NCBI GenBank assembly: GCA_963930655.1
Contig: OZ005608.1
Location: 11,408,001-11,472,000, forward strand
Reading direction: 5' to 3'
DNA length: 64,000 nt
Source: Myrica gale
Lineage: Eukaryota; Streptophyta; Magnoliopsida; Fagales; Myricaceae
Shown piece by piece: positions 1 through 10,326 of this stretch. The notes under the pieces were generated by a model. The model was not told the DNA's origin. It saw nothing but the letters and a program-made list of their open reading frames with translations, and did no database searches. Made by a program: the position numbers and the translations under genes. The stretch's first letter is position 1; every line of letters begins with the position of its first letter.

Positions 1-104
1 TTCAAAATTGTTTTGTGGTCCAACTGAGTTATGAACTAAGAAATCAAGTTTACATGAGATAGGAACATGACGATGATATTTGGTTCTGAGGGCAAGTGGG
101 AGAT
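1..104 (+). mobile_element. 3' tail of Copia internal region with polypurine tract
   Basis: No coding sequence is recognisable here. The stretch ends in a purine-rich run containing GTGGGAGA (about 97-103), directly before a TGTTAG LTR start. That arrangement is the usual polypurine tract and 3' LTR junction of plant Ty1/Copia elements. The pol gene of this element would lie to the left, outside the window. Confidence 0.6.
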
Positions 105-680
105 TGTTAGAATTATGTGTCCTCGATAACCAAATTGATTAATCTGGTCCTAATATCTCATATGAAATATAGTATGGTGGAAAAAATTAATTGTATGTAA
201 AGGGGCATATTTGCAATAATCTCAAAATTCCAGGGATCAATTACAATATGTTGATGGACTTGATTATAATTAGTAGAAGCCCTAATTGTATTAGAAGAAG
301 AGTTCTTCAGTGTTATCCTACGACTGGAATTTGAGATCCCTAAGGATCCTATGTCTCATGCTTTTTCTAGGGTTTTTCCAAGGCCTATAAATATAATTGT
401 TATATTCAAGGGGTTGGCCATCAGAACCTATTAGGGAAATCCCGATAACGAGAGAGTGACATAAATCCCTTAGGAGGCAACACATCTGAGTTGTTGTTCT
501 GAATTGCTGGAGCTTTGGATTGGATCGTAAAACGGCTTAAGGTTTGTATATTCCTATATTCCTCTCTACGGTATGGAATCGAATTCGAAATTGTAATCAT
601 AATCTTAGTGGATGTTTTGTTGAAAACTTGTTGTTTGTTTATAGTTTAATTCCGCATATAAACTATCACTTTCCTCTACA
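105..680 (+). repeat. Copia 3' LTR
   Basis: The LTR begins TGTTAGAATTATG right after a polypurine tract and probably ends at CTCTACA, giving a TG...CA unit of about 576 bp. It contains a TATA-like CCTATAAATATA near 384, as expected for a U3 promoter. The 5' LTR and target duplication are outside the window, so the right border is set only by the CA terminus. Confidence 0.6.
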
Positions 681-988
681 AGGAAAGGTCTAATCACCAT
701 GTGCTAAAATCACTCTAGACCTAATTAAGGTTAAAAAGGTAAGATCTCGTAGAAATCCTTCCTTCTTCCCTAAACTTGCCAAAGAAGGAACCGATCAATC
801 TTTGATTGATTGTCCTTTAATTTAGCAACATGTGGCCGCTTATAAGCTTCCATATTGGAAGCCCTAAACCCTAATTGCCACATGGGAAATCTCTAATGTC
901 AATCAAGGATCTAATCTTCCAAAATAGAACCAAGATTGTTTCTTTAATTGACTCACACGTATATTGTAATTTATGAGATTCAACTAAA
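681..988. other. Unassigned spacer
   Basis: About 300 bp between the Copia LTR and the MULE. I see no ORF with coding character, no RNA gene and no terminal repeat. Confidence 0.4.
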
Positions 989-997
989 ATAAAGATA
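989..997. repeat. 9-bp target duplication of MULE, left
   Basis: ATAAAGATA, repeated exactly at 2778-2786 on the other side of the element. Confidence 0.85.
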
Positions 998-2777
998 AGG
1001 GAAAATACACTTTGCACCCCTAAACTATGAGATGTATGACACTTTCCACCCCTTATTTTGAATTCGTGACATTGAGCCCACGATCTTCTGATTTTGGTCG
1101 ATTGGCACCCCAAATACGATTTAGCCGCTGATATATATGATAATTAGCCCACGTGTTGTCCATGTGCGTCACTTGCGTTTATTTTTTCTCTGTTTTACCC
1201 TCCTTTCATTTCCTTTCTTCCATACCTCGATCTGAGCCTGCTCACCTCTATCTCTCTCTCTCCAACAAAATTACTTCTTTGGACCCCTCCTTTCATTTCT
1301 ACGTTCACTCTTCCCATACTTCTGCTCTGATCGAATTTTCCCCTGTGAAAGAGGTGGTTGTGGTGGGGGAGGCAATGGTGGTGGAGGAGACCGAGTTTTA
1401 TGGAATTCAATGTCGTTGTCACCCACCTTCTCTTCTTTGTGCCTCTCAGTATGGTACGTTCTTTTTGGTTTGTGATAAACCGCATGCTATGGTGGAGGCG
1501 GTGGGGCTTGAGACTTAGGTGGTGGTGGCGTCGTCAAAGGACGCAACATGAATGTATCAAGATCTTGTTAACTCGCTTTTGTGCCTGAGAGAACGATACT
1601 TTTAATTTCAAAGTTGTAAAAAAAAAAAATCAAAACTGAAACTTGTCCTTGTCGTTATCCCACATTGATTCTTGCCTCAGATTTGGGTACGAATAACTGC
1701 TTCTCTTCAACCGAGTCATGCTGGTTGCTGGTGATGCCTGGTACCATCGACCTGTTGTCCTCTATGACCCAACTGTCTGAGACCCAACTTGTCTAAATGT
1801 ACAACCTTGTTTGATCTGCATCCTTGAGATAACTGGTTCACCGGCATCATCCCACCCTCATTGATCTTCTGTAAGAGCACCCAGGACCGTGTGATTGACA
1901 AGTGACGACATTGCTTAAGGTTGTGGCGACGTTGGGGTATACAAGCAAGTTGGCGAGTTCCTGGCAAGGAAACAACGCTTGCGCTGGTTGGAAACAATGA
2001 AAATTGATTGAACCGATGAATTATTGAATGCCTGAAATGAAGGTTAGGAGTGGTGCCAGGTAGGGGAGATCGAGAATTTAAAAGGCAGCAAAGAAAAAAA
2101 AATTCGAATAATAATAATCAAAATTTGGTAGAATGTTATCCCTTCTATTATTGCCCTTTCTTTTCTCAGGAAGATCTCAGAGGACTCTCTCTTCTACCAT
2201 CTTTTGGTGTTTCTTGGCACTCTCTCTGTTCCTTCCTCCGCTTTTTTCCTATGTGTCTCGTTCTCTATCTCTATCTCTATCTCTCTCATCTCTCACCCCC
2301 ATCGACCATCCTTCGCCAGCTGTGTTATGTTTTTCCTTATTTTTTTCAAAAAAAATGTTTTATATTTTTCTGTAGGTCCTAAAATATGAGATTCGCTTAC
2401 CCTTTTGGGAGCATGGGCCCGAAAGGAGTTTGATCGGCGGGAACTCAAAATCCATTAACTAACATTTTGTTCAGCGGCATTGTGCTTGAGCCTGACATCG
2501 TTCGCTTGCGTGGCAAGTTCCCGCGTGTTCTTTAGCGAGTGGCGGTGAGCCACTTTCGATGAACTCAAAATGAAAGGAGGGTAAAATTGAGAAAAAATGC
2601 AAGTGACGCACGTGGATGGAAGTGGACTAATTTCCGTCTATATTAACTGCTAAATCAGATTTGGGGTGCTAATCAATGAAAATCAGAAGATCGTGGGCTC
2701 AATGTCACAAAATCAAAACAAGAGGGTGCAAAGTGTGAGACACCCTATAGTTCAAAGGTGCAAAGTGTATTTTCTCC
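998..2777. mobile_element. Mutator-like element (non-autonomous MULE)
   Basis: The element is bounded by a perfect 9-bp duplication ATAAAGATA (989-997 and 2778-2786), the hallmark of Mutator transposition. Long inverted repeats of roughly 200 bp form its ends: both read inward with AAAATACACTTTGCACC, then the shared phrases GACATTGAGCCCACGATC and GTGCGTCACTTGC. No MURA-type transposase is visible in the 1.3-kb interior, so it needs a helper. The interior is GC-richer than its surroundings and holds short ORFs (for example 1153-1518 plus and 1716-1997 minus) that I cannot match to a protein. Captured gene pieces (a Pack-MULE) are possible but not shown. Confidence 0.85.
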
Positions 2778-2786
2778 ATAAAGATA
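2778..2786. repeat. 9-bp target duplication of MULE, right
   Basis: ATAAAGATA, identical to 989-997. Confidence 0.85.
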
Positions 2787-3184
2787 ACTCCCCAAATAAG
2801 GAGGATTCGACCATAAGGATCCCACATGCGGTTTACCTTATAAGGTCGCTCCTTGCCTCTTGTAATCGCCGCAGCCACCGCTTCACCACCTTGTGGGGTG
2901 GTGACACCAAATGGCTCCACTTGACCTCCTGGTTCTTTTGGAACCCACCTTCCATAAGCTCTGTCATGCGTCGTTGTGTCTGGTGGTCATGTGGTGATGC
3001 TTACAAACCCCTCCAACTCACCTTGGGATCATTTGGGGACAACCTCCCCATGCACTCCTCCTTGCACTGTCATGGTCGGTGGCCATCTAGGGGTGCTACC
3101 ACTGCGTCGTCCAACCATCCTGAGTCTTCAAGCACCAACTCCTCAAAGGCCCATCCTACAACATGTCGAAGCTTGTGACCTTGT
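2787..3184. other. Unassigned GC-richer stretch
   Basis: About 400 bp, richer in GC than the flanks. It may belong to the minus-strand Copia remnant to its right, but I recognise no domain on either strand. Confidence 0.3.
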
Positions 3185-3254
3185 TTGGTGATGAACATGG
3201 GCATTGGCTATGTCAAGTTGCTCCTAGGCATGCCTTGAGCAAGTCTCTCTTTTC

Positions 3255-3565
3255 CTAAGGCCTTGTCAAGCATGCTTGCAATTCTTGATATTTGGGGGCC
3301 TCTAGTGGGGTCCTTGTCACCCACATCGCCTTTGCAGTGGTAAAACAACGAATATTAGTCACGAGATGAGGCTCAATTGAGCCTAACAACCAAGAAACAA
3401 CTTTAGCATTCCGGGTCTTCCATTGACCTAACTCCTTGGCCTCATTGGAAACCTTTATAGAATCATCAATATGACCCCACAATTCATTTACTTTCAAAAA
3501 CATCTTAAAATGAAACTGCCAAGTCGAGTAGTTTTTTTCAATAAAACGAACAATGATATTCTACC
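3255..3565 (-). pseudogene. Copia gag N-terminal fragment
   Basis: The minus strand encodes a typical start of a plant Copia Gag. A segment with NYSTWQFHFKMFLKV and ELWGHIDDS is followed by a WLLGSIEPHL core and a C-terminal TAKAMW. This is the UBN2/DUF4219-like region that precedes the CCHC knuckle. Only the first 100 or so codons are recognisable; zinc knuckle, protease, integrase and RT are absent to the left. It lies downstream (minus strand) of a primer-binding site and LTR at 4273-4413, so gag, leader, PBS and LTR form one truncated 5' half of an element. Confidence 0.65.
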
Positions 3566-4272
3566 CAGATGTGATGAAAAGGAAAAAAAATAAAGGTTCG
3601 AAATAGTGGAGAATAAAAATAAGTCAAACTCACTCAGACAGCAAAGTTAGCAAAACTATACGCAGCCCATAAGAAAACAAAGGAGCAAACCACCCTGCCC
3701 GATAGTAATCAAAAGGAGTAGCCCAAATCCTAAAACACCCAAAGAATGCCGAAATTGAAGCCCAACGACACTGCAAACAGCCCACGTGAAGAACCCGTCT
3801 TCCCCAACACATCGAAAGCCACGGGAAGAACTTGGAAAAAAAAAAGAAGAAGAGCAAGCCACGGGAAGAACAAGACCTCCCCCAACACGCCGAAACTCCA
3901 AATCGACAGCAACCCGGTCACCAAAAAAAAAAAATACACCCGATTCCTACAACAACCACAGATGCTGCCGACAACCTCTACAGCCAACACAGAAGCTGCC
4001 AACAACCACAACAGCCACCACAGGAAAGCCCGACACAGCCACAACCACCACAACAGTCACTATAATCACCACAGGAGGTGACGACAGCCACAGAGCACCA
4101 CCACCTAGCTTCAATAAGCTCTGAAAAAAAGCACAGAAGCCACCCACAGAATCGAAAACCCAAACCTCCACAGAGAACTATCGGTAAACACCTACAACTG
4201 CTCCAAAAAAAATGAGACGAAAATCGCACACCAGAGATTAAGACCAGAGAGAGACGGAATTGCTAGATTGAG
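3566..4272 (-). mobile_element. Copia 5' leader
   Basis: The region between gag and the primer-binding site. On the minus strand it is rich in T runs and GGTGGT/TGTGG triplets (about 3950-4110), giving several low-complexity frames on both strands. I take it as untranslated leader of the truncated element. Confidence 0.45.
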
Positions 4273-4285
4273 GGCTCTGATACCA
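4273..4285 (-). other. Primer-binding site (initiator Met tRNA)
   Basis: On the minus strand the 13 bases read TGGTATCAGAGCC, matching the classical plant Copia primer-binding site complementary to initiator tRNA-Met. It abuts the LTR end. Confidence 0.8.
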
Positions 4286-4413
4286 TGTCAAATTGGTAGA
4301 GAGTTGATCAATATTAAGAGCATCAGGGTTTTTGTCCAATTCTCTTTGGTATTGGTTGGCTTTGTGGATGTAACTCATTTGTGACTGTCTTAAATATAGA
4401 TTGTGTGTTTACA
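4286..4413 (-). repeat. Short Copia 5' LTR
   Basis: Starting next to the PBS, the unit reads TGTCAAATTGG to GTTTACA on the plus strand, a TG...CA unit of only about 128 bp, with CTATATTTAAG on the minus strand as a possible TATA. Such short LTRs occur in some Copia lineages (Ale-like). The outer border rests on the TG/CA rule only, because no second LTR remains for comparison. Confidence 0.5.
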
Positions 4414-4922
4414 TCTTGATATCAGGGAGTCTATTTCCTTTATCTAATAGTTAACTATTATCCTGTTGGATTTCTGCTCGATTTCAAATTTCAAGTTACT
4501 TTTATGTAGGATTTTTCTGGAGCCATTTAGATTGGACTGGAGGCATCTAAGTGAAGCAGATTTACATTTTACGCATAGAATGGTTTGTTTGTTTTTGTCA
4601 GAGCCCACATGGGATGATGATGGAGTTGGTGGCTCTGCGAGAATTAGAATATCTCTTCTGAATAAGTTGGAATCGGTTATTTGGTCACTGATGATGTCCG
4701 GGGGTCGATCAGAGGCTCGGCTATGGCTTTGTAACACTATAGCAGGCATTCGTTCTGTCACTTCCCGCCATCAGTGTGAGTTATTTGTGGGCTTATTAAG
4801 ATCTAAACCATTAAAGCGGGCCTTGGCATCGCAAGTGCTGCAAATGATATTTGAGAAATGGCCACAGAGAGCGGGGTCCATTATAGCCCAGAAAAGCTAT
4901 ATACTCAATAAATTCTTTGAAG

Positions 4923-5294
4923 GCAAGCCAACATTTCTCACTGTGCAGTCAGTTTGTTTTTCAATTTGTTTTCCCATCTCATTGCTCAGCTGAAAGAAGA
5001 AACCAAAGGCAAGAGAATGATTTATTTTTCATAAAGTGGCATTTCATTGCTATGGTTTTAGTCGCTTGGGTTTCATCTGGTTGAACATTACTATCTGTGT
5101 CCTCTTTGTTGTATATTTAGAGCATCATTCAGGTATAACTTCATTTAGATATATATCACTATGTACTTGTCTGTCTTTGTAAAGTTGTTTTATTATTGGT
5201 ATATAATGCATATAATTAGTATGTACCAATGTTTGAGTATTTTTTCAGTGATTTCTTTTTTGAGTTCTGATGTGCCAATTTCTGAACAAGGCAG
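4923..5294 (+). other. GC-AG intron, phase 1
   Basis: The donor reads GAAG|GCAAGC and the acceptor GGCAG|GTAATCC. Removing these 372 bases joins G plus GT into a glycine codon and gives the frame FFEG-NPRRIFQWF. No GT donor nearby gives an equally good join. Confidence 0.6.
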
Positions 5295-6424
5295 GTAATC
5301 CAAGACGCATATTTCAATGGTTTTCTAATTTTTCTGGTGGTGCTGGACTGGAGCACAGTAAAGGTGCTAAAGCATTATCCCAGTTTGCTTTTGTAAATCG
5401 GGATATCTGTTGGGAGGAGCTTGAATGGAAGGGAAAACATGGTCAGTCGCCTGCCATGGTTGCTACAAAGCCCCATTATTTTCTAGATTTGGATGTCCAA
5501 AGAACTGTTGACAATTACCTTGACAATGTGCCTGAATTTTGGTCATCCAATGAGTTCGCTGACTCACTAAGAGATGGTGAGATTTTGTTCATTGATAGAG
5601 AGTTCTTCGTAGAATATTTTATTGATCTGATGTATAAAGAGGATTCCACAGATGTATGGAAAGTCATAAATGAGTTCCTAATTCAGGAATCTTTTTCTTC
5701 TTTGTGTCATCACTTCCTTATTACTCTTGAAGAGAAGGACTTGCATTGTTTTTTGGAATTGCTTTGTAAATGTCTTGACCCTGAAATGAAACCTATGGAC
5801 TTTGGTAATTCAGCTTACCTGTTTGAGGTGATACTTTCCAAGTGCGGTTACAGATCTCTTGATCAAATGTTACTGTTAAATGCGGTTATTGCTCAAGGAC
5901 GCCAACTTCTTCGGCTTCTAAGTGATGAAGAGGATCTGGAGGAGTGTGCAAAAATCAAAGACATTATGTCACAGATTTGTGCTTTATCAGGCAATGCCAA
6001 TAGCTTGGCACCCTTTCTTGTGAAGTGCTCCAGAACAAAGACAATTTAAGGAATAGGATGGCTAGGGGTTCAGTCTTGGGTTCTTTACTACAGAATGTCC
6101 TAGCAGTGCCAGACTCCTGATTCCTGGGAATTGTTATTCAGGGAGAATGATATTGGCTTTCACACCTCTAACAAGTATGAAATGCTACATTACGTTGAAC
6201 TGTCAGAAGAAAGTGGGTCTGATTTGGAGCGAGAAGTTTCAATTAATGTTAAGCATAGGAGAAAAGCAAAACGGAGAAAGAGAAGACGTGAAACCTTGCA
6301 TCACGATGACAGCTATGACAATGAGCTTCCTGCTTTTGATAGTTCAAAGACAATGCTTGGGTTGCAAACTAATTCTGGAAGTTGGTATCTCTCTACTGAT
6401 GCATATTCCACGTCTTGGAGCAGT

Positions 6425-7127
6425 GTGAGTTTATCACTCTTTATTTTTAGGCTTCACCCTTAAGCCCAGCTTCATTTTATTGACACTTTTCTGCATATCT
6501 AGTTTTTCTTCACTGTGGCTCAATTTCTAAACAGAAATTCTGTTGGCTGCCATGTTTTGTTGAGGTTTGCATTGCAAAAGTGTAGTATTGTGGTTAGGCA
6601 CGTACTTTAGTTCTTGATACAGGGTATATTGTTCTAAAATATAACAGCGAAACACAAAAAACTGCATCCAATCTGTTTTGATGGTCCGAATCCTTGATTG
6701 TTACTTATAAAAAAAAAATCCTTGATTGTATATTTGATTTGTCAAATACTTTCTGCATTGCTAGATTATAGAGCAGCATATTTATCCTTGGATTATGACC
6801 TTGATTTTGCTCCCAGTGAGTTCTTGTCTTTACATCATTTTAAATTCCTCAATTGAAGAAACTGTTTTAATTCGAAAGTCACACTTGTGTAATGCCATAC
6901 TAGTTCCTTTTTCAGTAATGCAATATAACCCATAATTTTGTTATGCCTTTTTCAAGCCAGTCATATTCTGCAATAACCATTCCCGTTCCTATTTATTGCT
7001 AGTCTGAATAGTTTAATCTGTTCATTGGACTGCCATTTAATAGTGGTCTACATGAAAGCTATTGTAACTGGTGCAAATAATAGAACAATTGTGTGACAGA
7101 TTCTATTATCATCTTGCTATTTTGTAG
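6425..7127 (+). other. Intron, GT-AG, phase 0
   Basis: Donor AGCAGT|GTGAGT and acceptor TTTGTAG|GCAGAC. Splicing continues the frame as SWSS-ADLPAHLS. It is AT-rich, with no internal feature seen. Confidence 0.6.
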
Positions 7128-7202
7128 GCAGACTTGCCAGCACATCTTTCCATGCATTGCTTGTCAACATGGATGAAATGGATTTTTGCAAAGTGGGAAT
7201 GA

Positions 7203-8127
7203 AACCTTCTTGATTGGGTTAACAGAGGGTTATTAGCCATATTCTTCATCAGCTTGAAAGCAGTTTCATATTCACCAATTTTGACATCTGTAAAGAGTTG
7301 AGGTTTGTTCTCCAGTTGTCGTAACATATTCCCTTGTTTTGTTCGTCCTGGTCATAGATACGTACTAGAGGTAGGATGAAGAAAAGGTAGTTTGATCAGT
7401 TCTAATGAAAGCGTTTGATATAGCTCCAATTTTTATGTTGTCCTTTTCTGATTGAAAAATGCGTTGGGGTTTCAAGGGGTTGGTTGAAAAAGCTATAGCA
7501 TGCACCTTAATCTGGTTAAATAGGGGTTAGAAACTGAGTTGAGAGATACAAAAGGTTGCCACTTTGTTTTGTAGCCTAATAATTCCCACTGGATTTCACT
7601 TGAAGCTTCTATGTGGGAGGCAAAAACGTGAACCTTAGTGAAAAGAAATACTTCAGATTCTGCTTGGGTAAATTATTATAGACTGTTAAAGGGAAATTCC
7701 CAAATCTTTGGGGCCATGACGCGATGTTTAATTCATTTGGTTGTGTAGGGCATTTTAGTTTTGTGTTTCTAAAGTTGACTAGAGGTTATTTATTGACCGA
7801 ATAAGTAAAAATCTGAGTTTAGCCAGTTACTCATAGTGCTTTGCTGGTTAGAGTCACTAACTTCTTTTATAAGGAATATCACTTTTGTAATTCTAAATTA
7901 TTAATGAGGCTTAGACCTTCTCATTTCATAACCGACCCAACTATTGCGGAATCCCCCATTAATCCAGGCAGTAACAGACGCCCTTGCACCCACAAACAAC
8001 ATTAGGGATTTTGGGATACTTCGCCAAGGGCAGAACATGCCTCAACTGTCAACAACGCACCCAAATGTCTGAGCTTGTTTTCTTTTTTCTTGTTTGGGCG
8101 TGTAGGTTCTTTGGGAGGACAAGAACC
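7203..8127. other. Spacer downstream of the conserved gene
   Basis: Probable 3' untranslated region followed by intergenic DNA. A minus-strand frame at 7109-7327 overlaps the last exon in antisense and is probably fortuitous. Nothing else is recognised. Confidence 0.35.
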
Positions 8128-8135
8128 CAAACTGG

Positions 8136-9210
8136 TAAGGATGGGCAAAAATTTCAGCCAAAATTGGAATTTTGGGTTCCGATTCCGATACTGTAGTTCC
8201 GGTTCCAATTTCGACAAATACCGGAATCGGAACCGGAATGCATTTTTTTATTTTTAAGAATCATAACTGGAATTAGTGGAATTTCCGGTTCCCTTTTTTT
8301 AGGGTTAATTACAACCCCCACGAAATTATACCTCAATCTCAAATACCTCCATAAACTCGAACTTGTTGCAATTCACCCTCACAAACTATACTTTTCGTTG
8401 CAATTTCATCTCTCAACCTACTGAAGTTGTTATATCGAACGATTTTTGTCCCACTTAAACGACACGTGACCTTCTCCTTACTTGAAAAAACGATTTTTGT
8501 CCCACTTATTGATCAACTCTCTACCAATTTGACATGGTCAAATTCGTCTTTTCAAGTAAGGAGAATGTCGCGTGTCGTTTAAGTGGGACAAAAATAGTTT
8601 GATATAACAACTTCAGTAGGTTGAGGGATGAAATCTCAATGAAAAGTATAGTTTGTGGGGGCGAGTTCCAACGAGTTCGAGTTTATGTGGGTATTTGAGA
8701 TTGAGGTATAAGTTCGTGGGGGTTTTTTTGTAATTAACCCATTTTTTTATTATTTTAATAAAATGACTCATAATCTTGTAAATTTACTTAAGATTTTGGG
8801 TGAATATTTATTTTATTTTAGATAGGGTTTCAAACATTGTAATTTTAAAATAGAGCTCAAAACCTTTTTTGATGCCCATAATTTTAGAATGTTGTAATTT
8901 TTTTTAGATGAATGTTTATTTTAGATTTTAGATAAATATTTATTTTTATTTTATGTATTGTTAATTTATGATGTATAACAAAACAATTTGTGCAAAATTT
9001 TGGCCAATATGCATTTTGGGCTTATTAGGGCCCACAAAAATCTAACCAAAAAGTGCACACAATGAAACTAAAATTTTCGGTTTCCAATTTCCGGTACCGG
9101 AACGGGACCGAAAAATTCTGGAACGAAACTAAAACTAAATATTTGATTCCGTTGAGTACTGGAATCGAAATAGACCATTTCGGTTACATCCGTTCCGGTA
9201 CCTATCCTTA
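8136..9210. mobile_element. hAT-like non-autonomous element
   Basis: The ends are short inverted repeats, TAAGGATGGGCA on the left and, read inward, TAAGGATAGGTACCGG on the right. Flanking 8-mers CAAACTGG (8128-8135) and CAAACTAG (9211-9218) differ by one base, fitting the 8-bp duplication of hAT transposons. Both subterminal regions carry many GTTCCGG/CCGGAAC words, likely transposase-binding sites. No transposase ORF is present. A palindromic MITE (8302-8740) has inserted into it. A relative lies at 17430-18460. Confidence 0.7.
8302..8740. mobile_element. Palindromic (foldback) MULE-type MITE
   Basis: The 439-bp unit is almost one inverted repeat: two arms of about 190 bp starting GGGTTAATTACAA and ending TTGTAATTAACCC. 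Between them is a short loop. Flanking 9-mers CTTTTTTTA (8293-8301) and ATTTTTTTA (8741-8749) differ by one base, supporting a Mutator-type origin. Thirty-two loop bases (8507-8538) equal 4282-4313 in reverse complement. Confidence 0.7.
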
Positions 9211-9302
9211 CAAACTAGGTGTATAGGTTGTGCTTTTCTAGTCCTTCATATATCCATTTTCTTAAAATATGGTGTTGACAAATTTTTGTTGCTTGTGCGA
9301 TG

Positions 9303-9416
9303 AAGACTCAACTGCGGTTGGAAGCATTTAACACTTTGAATGAACGATTTGCAGACATTCGTAGCAAGAAAATTATGAAAGCTCTTAAAGTAATCACTGG
9401 AAAACAAATAAAATAG
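9303..9416 (+). pseudogene. Isolated exon-like fragment, possibly UVH3/XPG-like
   Basis: Thirty-seven codons from AAG to TAG read as a charged helical segment containing QLRLEAFNTLNERFADIR and KKIMKALKVITGK. This resembles the region after the nuclease core of plant UVH3/XPG DNA-repair proteins, but I judge this from memory of the family only. No neighbouring exon of such a gene is visible, because an hAT-like element ends just upstream and a MITE starts downstream. It may be a gene relic or chance. Confidence 0.3.
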
Positions 9417-9610
9417 AAGAGTGAGGGTAAAAAATCAGAGTAACTATAGAGACTAGATCAACACCCAAGCAGTCAAGAAAAAGGAGGAATTCTAGACGAT
9501 CAAGGCTTAGAAAAAAAATCTAGATGAAAAAGAAGCTCTTGTGGATAAGTTTGGAGCTTCAGATAAAGTGCGAAATGTATACAAATGTTGTTTATGCACT
9601 GTTAATAATA

Positions 9611-10106
9611 GGGGAAATGTCATAGTTCACCCTATAAAAATAGTGCAATATCAACTTCAACTCCTCAATTATCAAAACAACGATTTACATTTATCTTTTG
9701 AAAATCTCTAATGTATGTCTCTCGTCTAAATCAGGCGTTAATTCAAACGAAAAATATACAAAATGGTCGAAATGTTAATCCAAGACAATTTTTAAAAATA
9801 AATAGAAGTTCAAGAAATAAATTAAAAATAAATAGATTACTGAAATATAATTTCAACAGTTTTATTTAAAAAACATTACTTTTTAAAATACCATTTTTTA
9901 TGATTTTTTAATATTTGTAGTAATTTTGTCTTGAAGGGGCATTTCGGTTATTTTTATTATTTTTTCCTTTGACTTAAACCTTGATTTTGACGGGGGACTA
10001 TTGAAGACTTTTTCAAAAGTTAAAAGGACATAAATCGTCGTTTTGATAATGAGAGGTCGAAATTAATATTGCATTATAGTTATAGGATGAACTATGACTT
10101 TTTTCC
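9611..10106. mobile_element. MITE with long inverted repeats, copy A
   Basis: Both ends read inward as GTCATAGTTCA(C/T)CCTATA followed by an imperfect arm. The arms also share the words GATTTACATTTATC and CGTCGTTTTGATAAT in inverted orientation. The middle contains TTTTATTTAAAAAA and TAGTAATTTTGTCTTG. A partial copy of the family lies at 42445-42835. No coding capacity. Confidence 0.55.
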
Positions 10107-10305
10107 TTAATTAATAACATGACTAAGTATCACAAACGTGGAATAAGCGAATTAGGGATTTTGGAATAGTTGGGTTTTATGGATTTTGTTTTGTTTTTTT
10201 GTTTTATTTAGCCACATAGGTGTTTTAATAAGGGTTAAATATACGTTGCAATTCTTTGAGAGTGTTGGCTTGAATTTGGAAAGAATTGGTACTGTTGGAC
10301 AATTC

Positions 10306-10316
10306 TTTTTTTTTTC
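10306..10316 (-). other. Poly(A) tail of LINE
   Basis: A run of T on the plus strand, so A on the minus strand, ends the minus-strand LINE just beyond its RNase H domain. This is the normal 3' end of a non-LTR retrotransposon. Confidence 0.6.
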
Positions 10317-10326
10317 TCCATAAAAT

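Larger units (their letters stand above)
4510..7202 (+). pseudogene. Conserved plant protein of unknown function, 5' truncated with two in-frame stops
   Basis: Three exons can be joined: 4510-4922, 5295-6424 and 7128-7202, ending in TGA. The translation has strongly protein-like stretches, including FLSEPTWDDDGVGG, ICWEELEWKGKHGQSP and the C-terminal HCLSTWMKWIFAKW. I recognise it as a widely conserved, functionally uncharacterised plant nuclear-gene family with a basic KHRRKAKRRKRRR stretch (about 6260-6300). Exon 2 is open except for TAA at 6047-6049 and TAG at 6101-6103; the frame continues with homologous-looking protein between and after them. The first intron has a GC donor (4923-4924); the second is standard GT-AG. 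The N-terminal exons are missing, and a truncated Copia element ends about 100 bp upstream. A decayed copy is most likely. Confidence 0.65.

Noticed and set aside
1153-1588. Overlapping plus and minus frames inside the first MULE
   Set aside because: Open on both strands and partly within the inverted repeat; the residues are low-complexity. Possible cargo, but no protein can be supported.
3630-4229. Several overlapping frames on both strands, rich in Val/Gly/Cys or Thr/Pro/Gln
   Set aside because: They come from a repetitive leader with GGT triplets and T runs between a Copia gag and its primer site.
7109-7327. 72-codon minus-strand frame
   Set aside because: Its C-terminal third is the antisense of the last exon of the conserved gene, and no splice or promoter context was seen.
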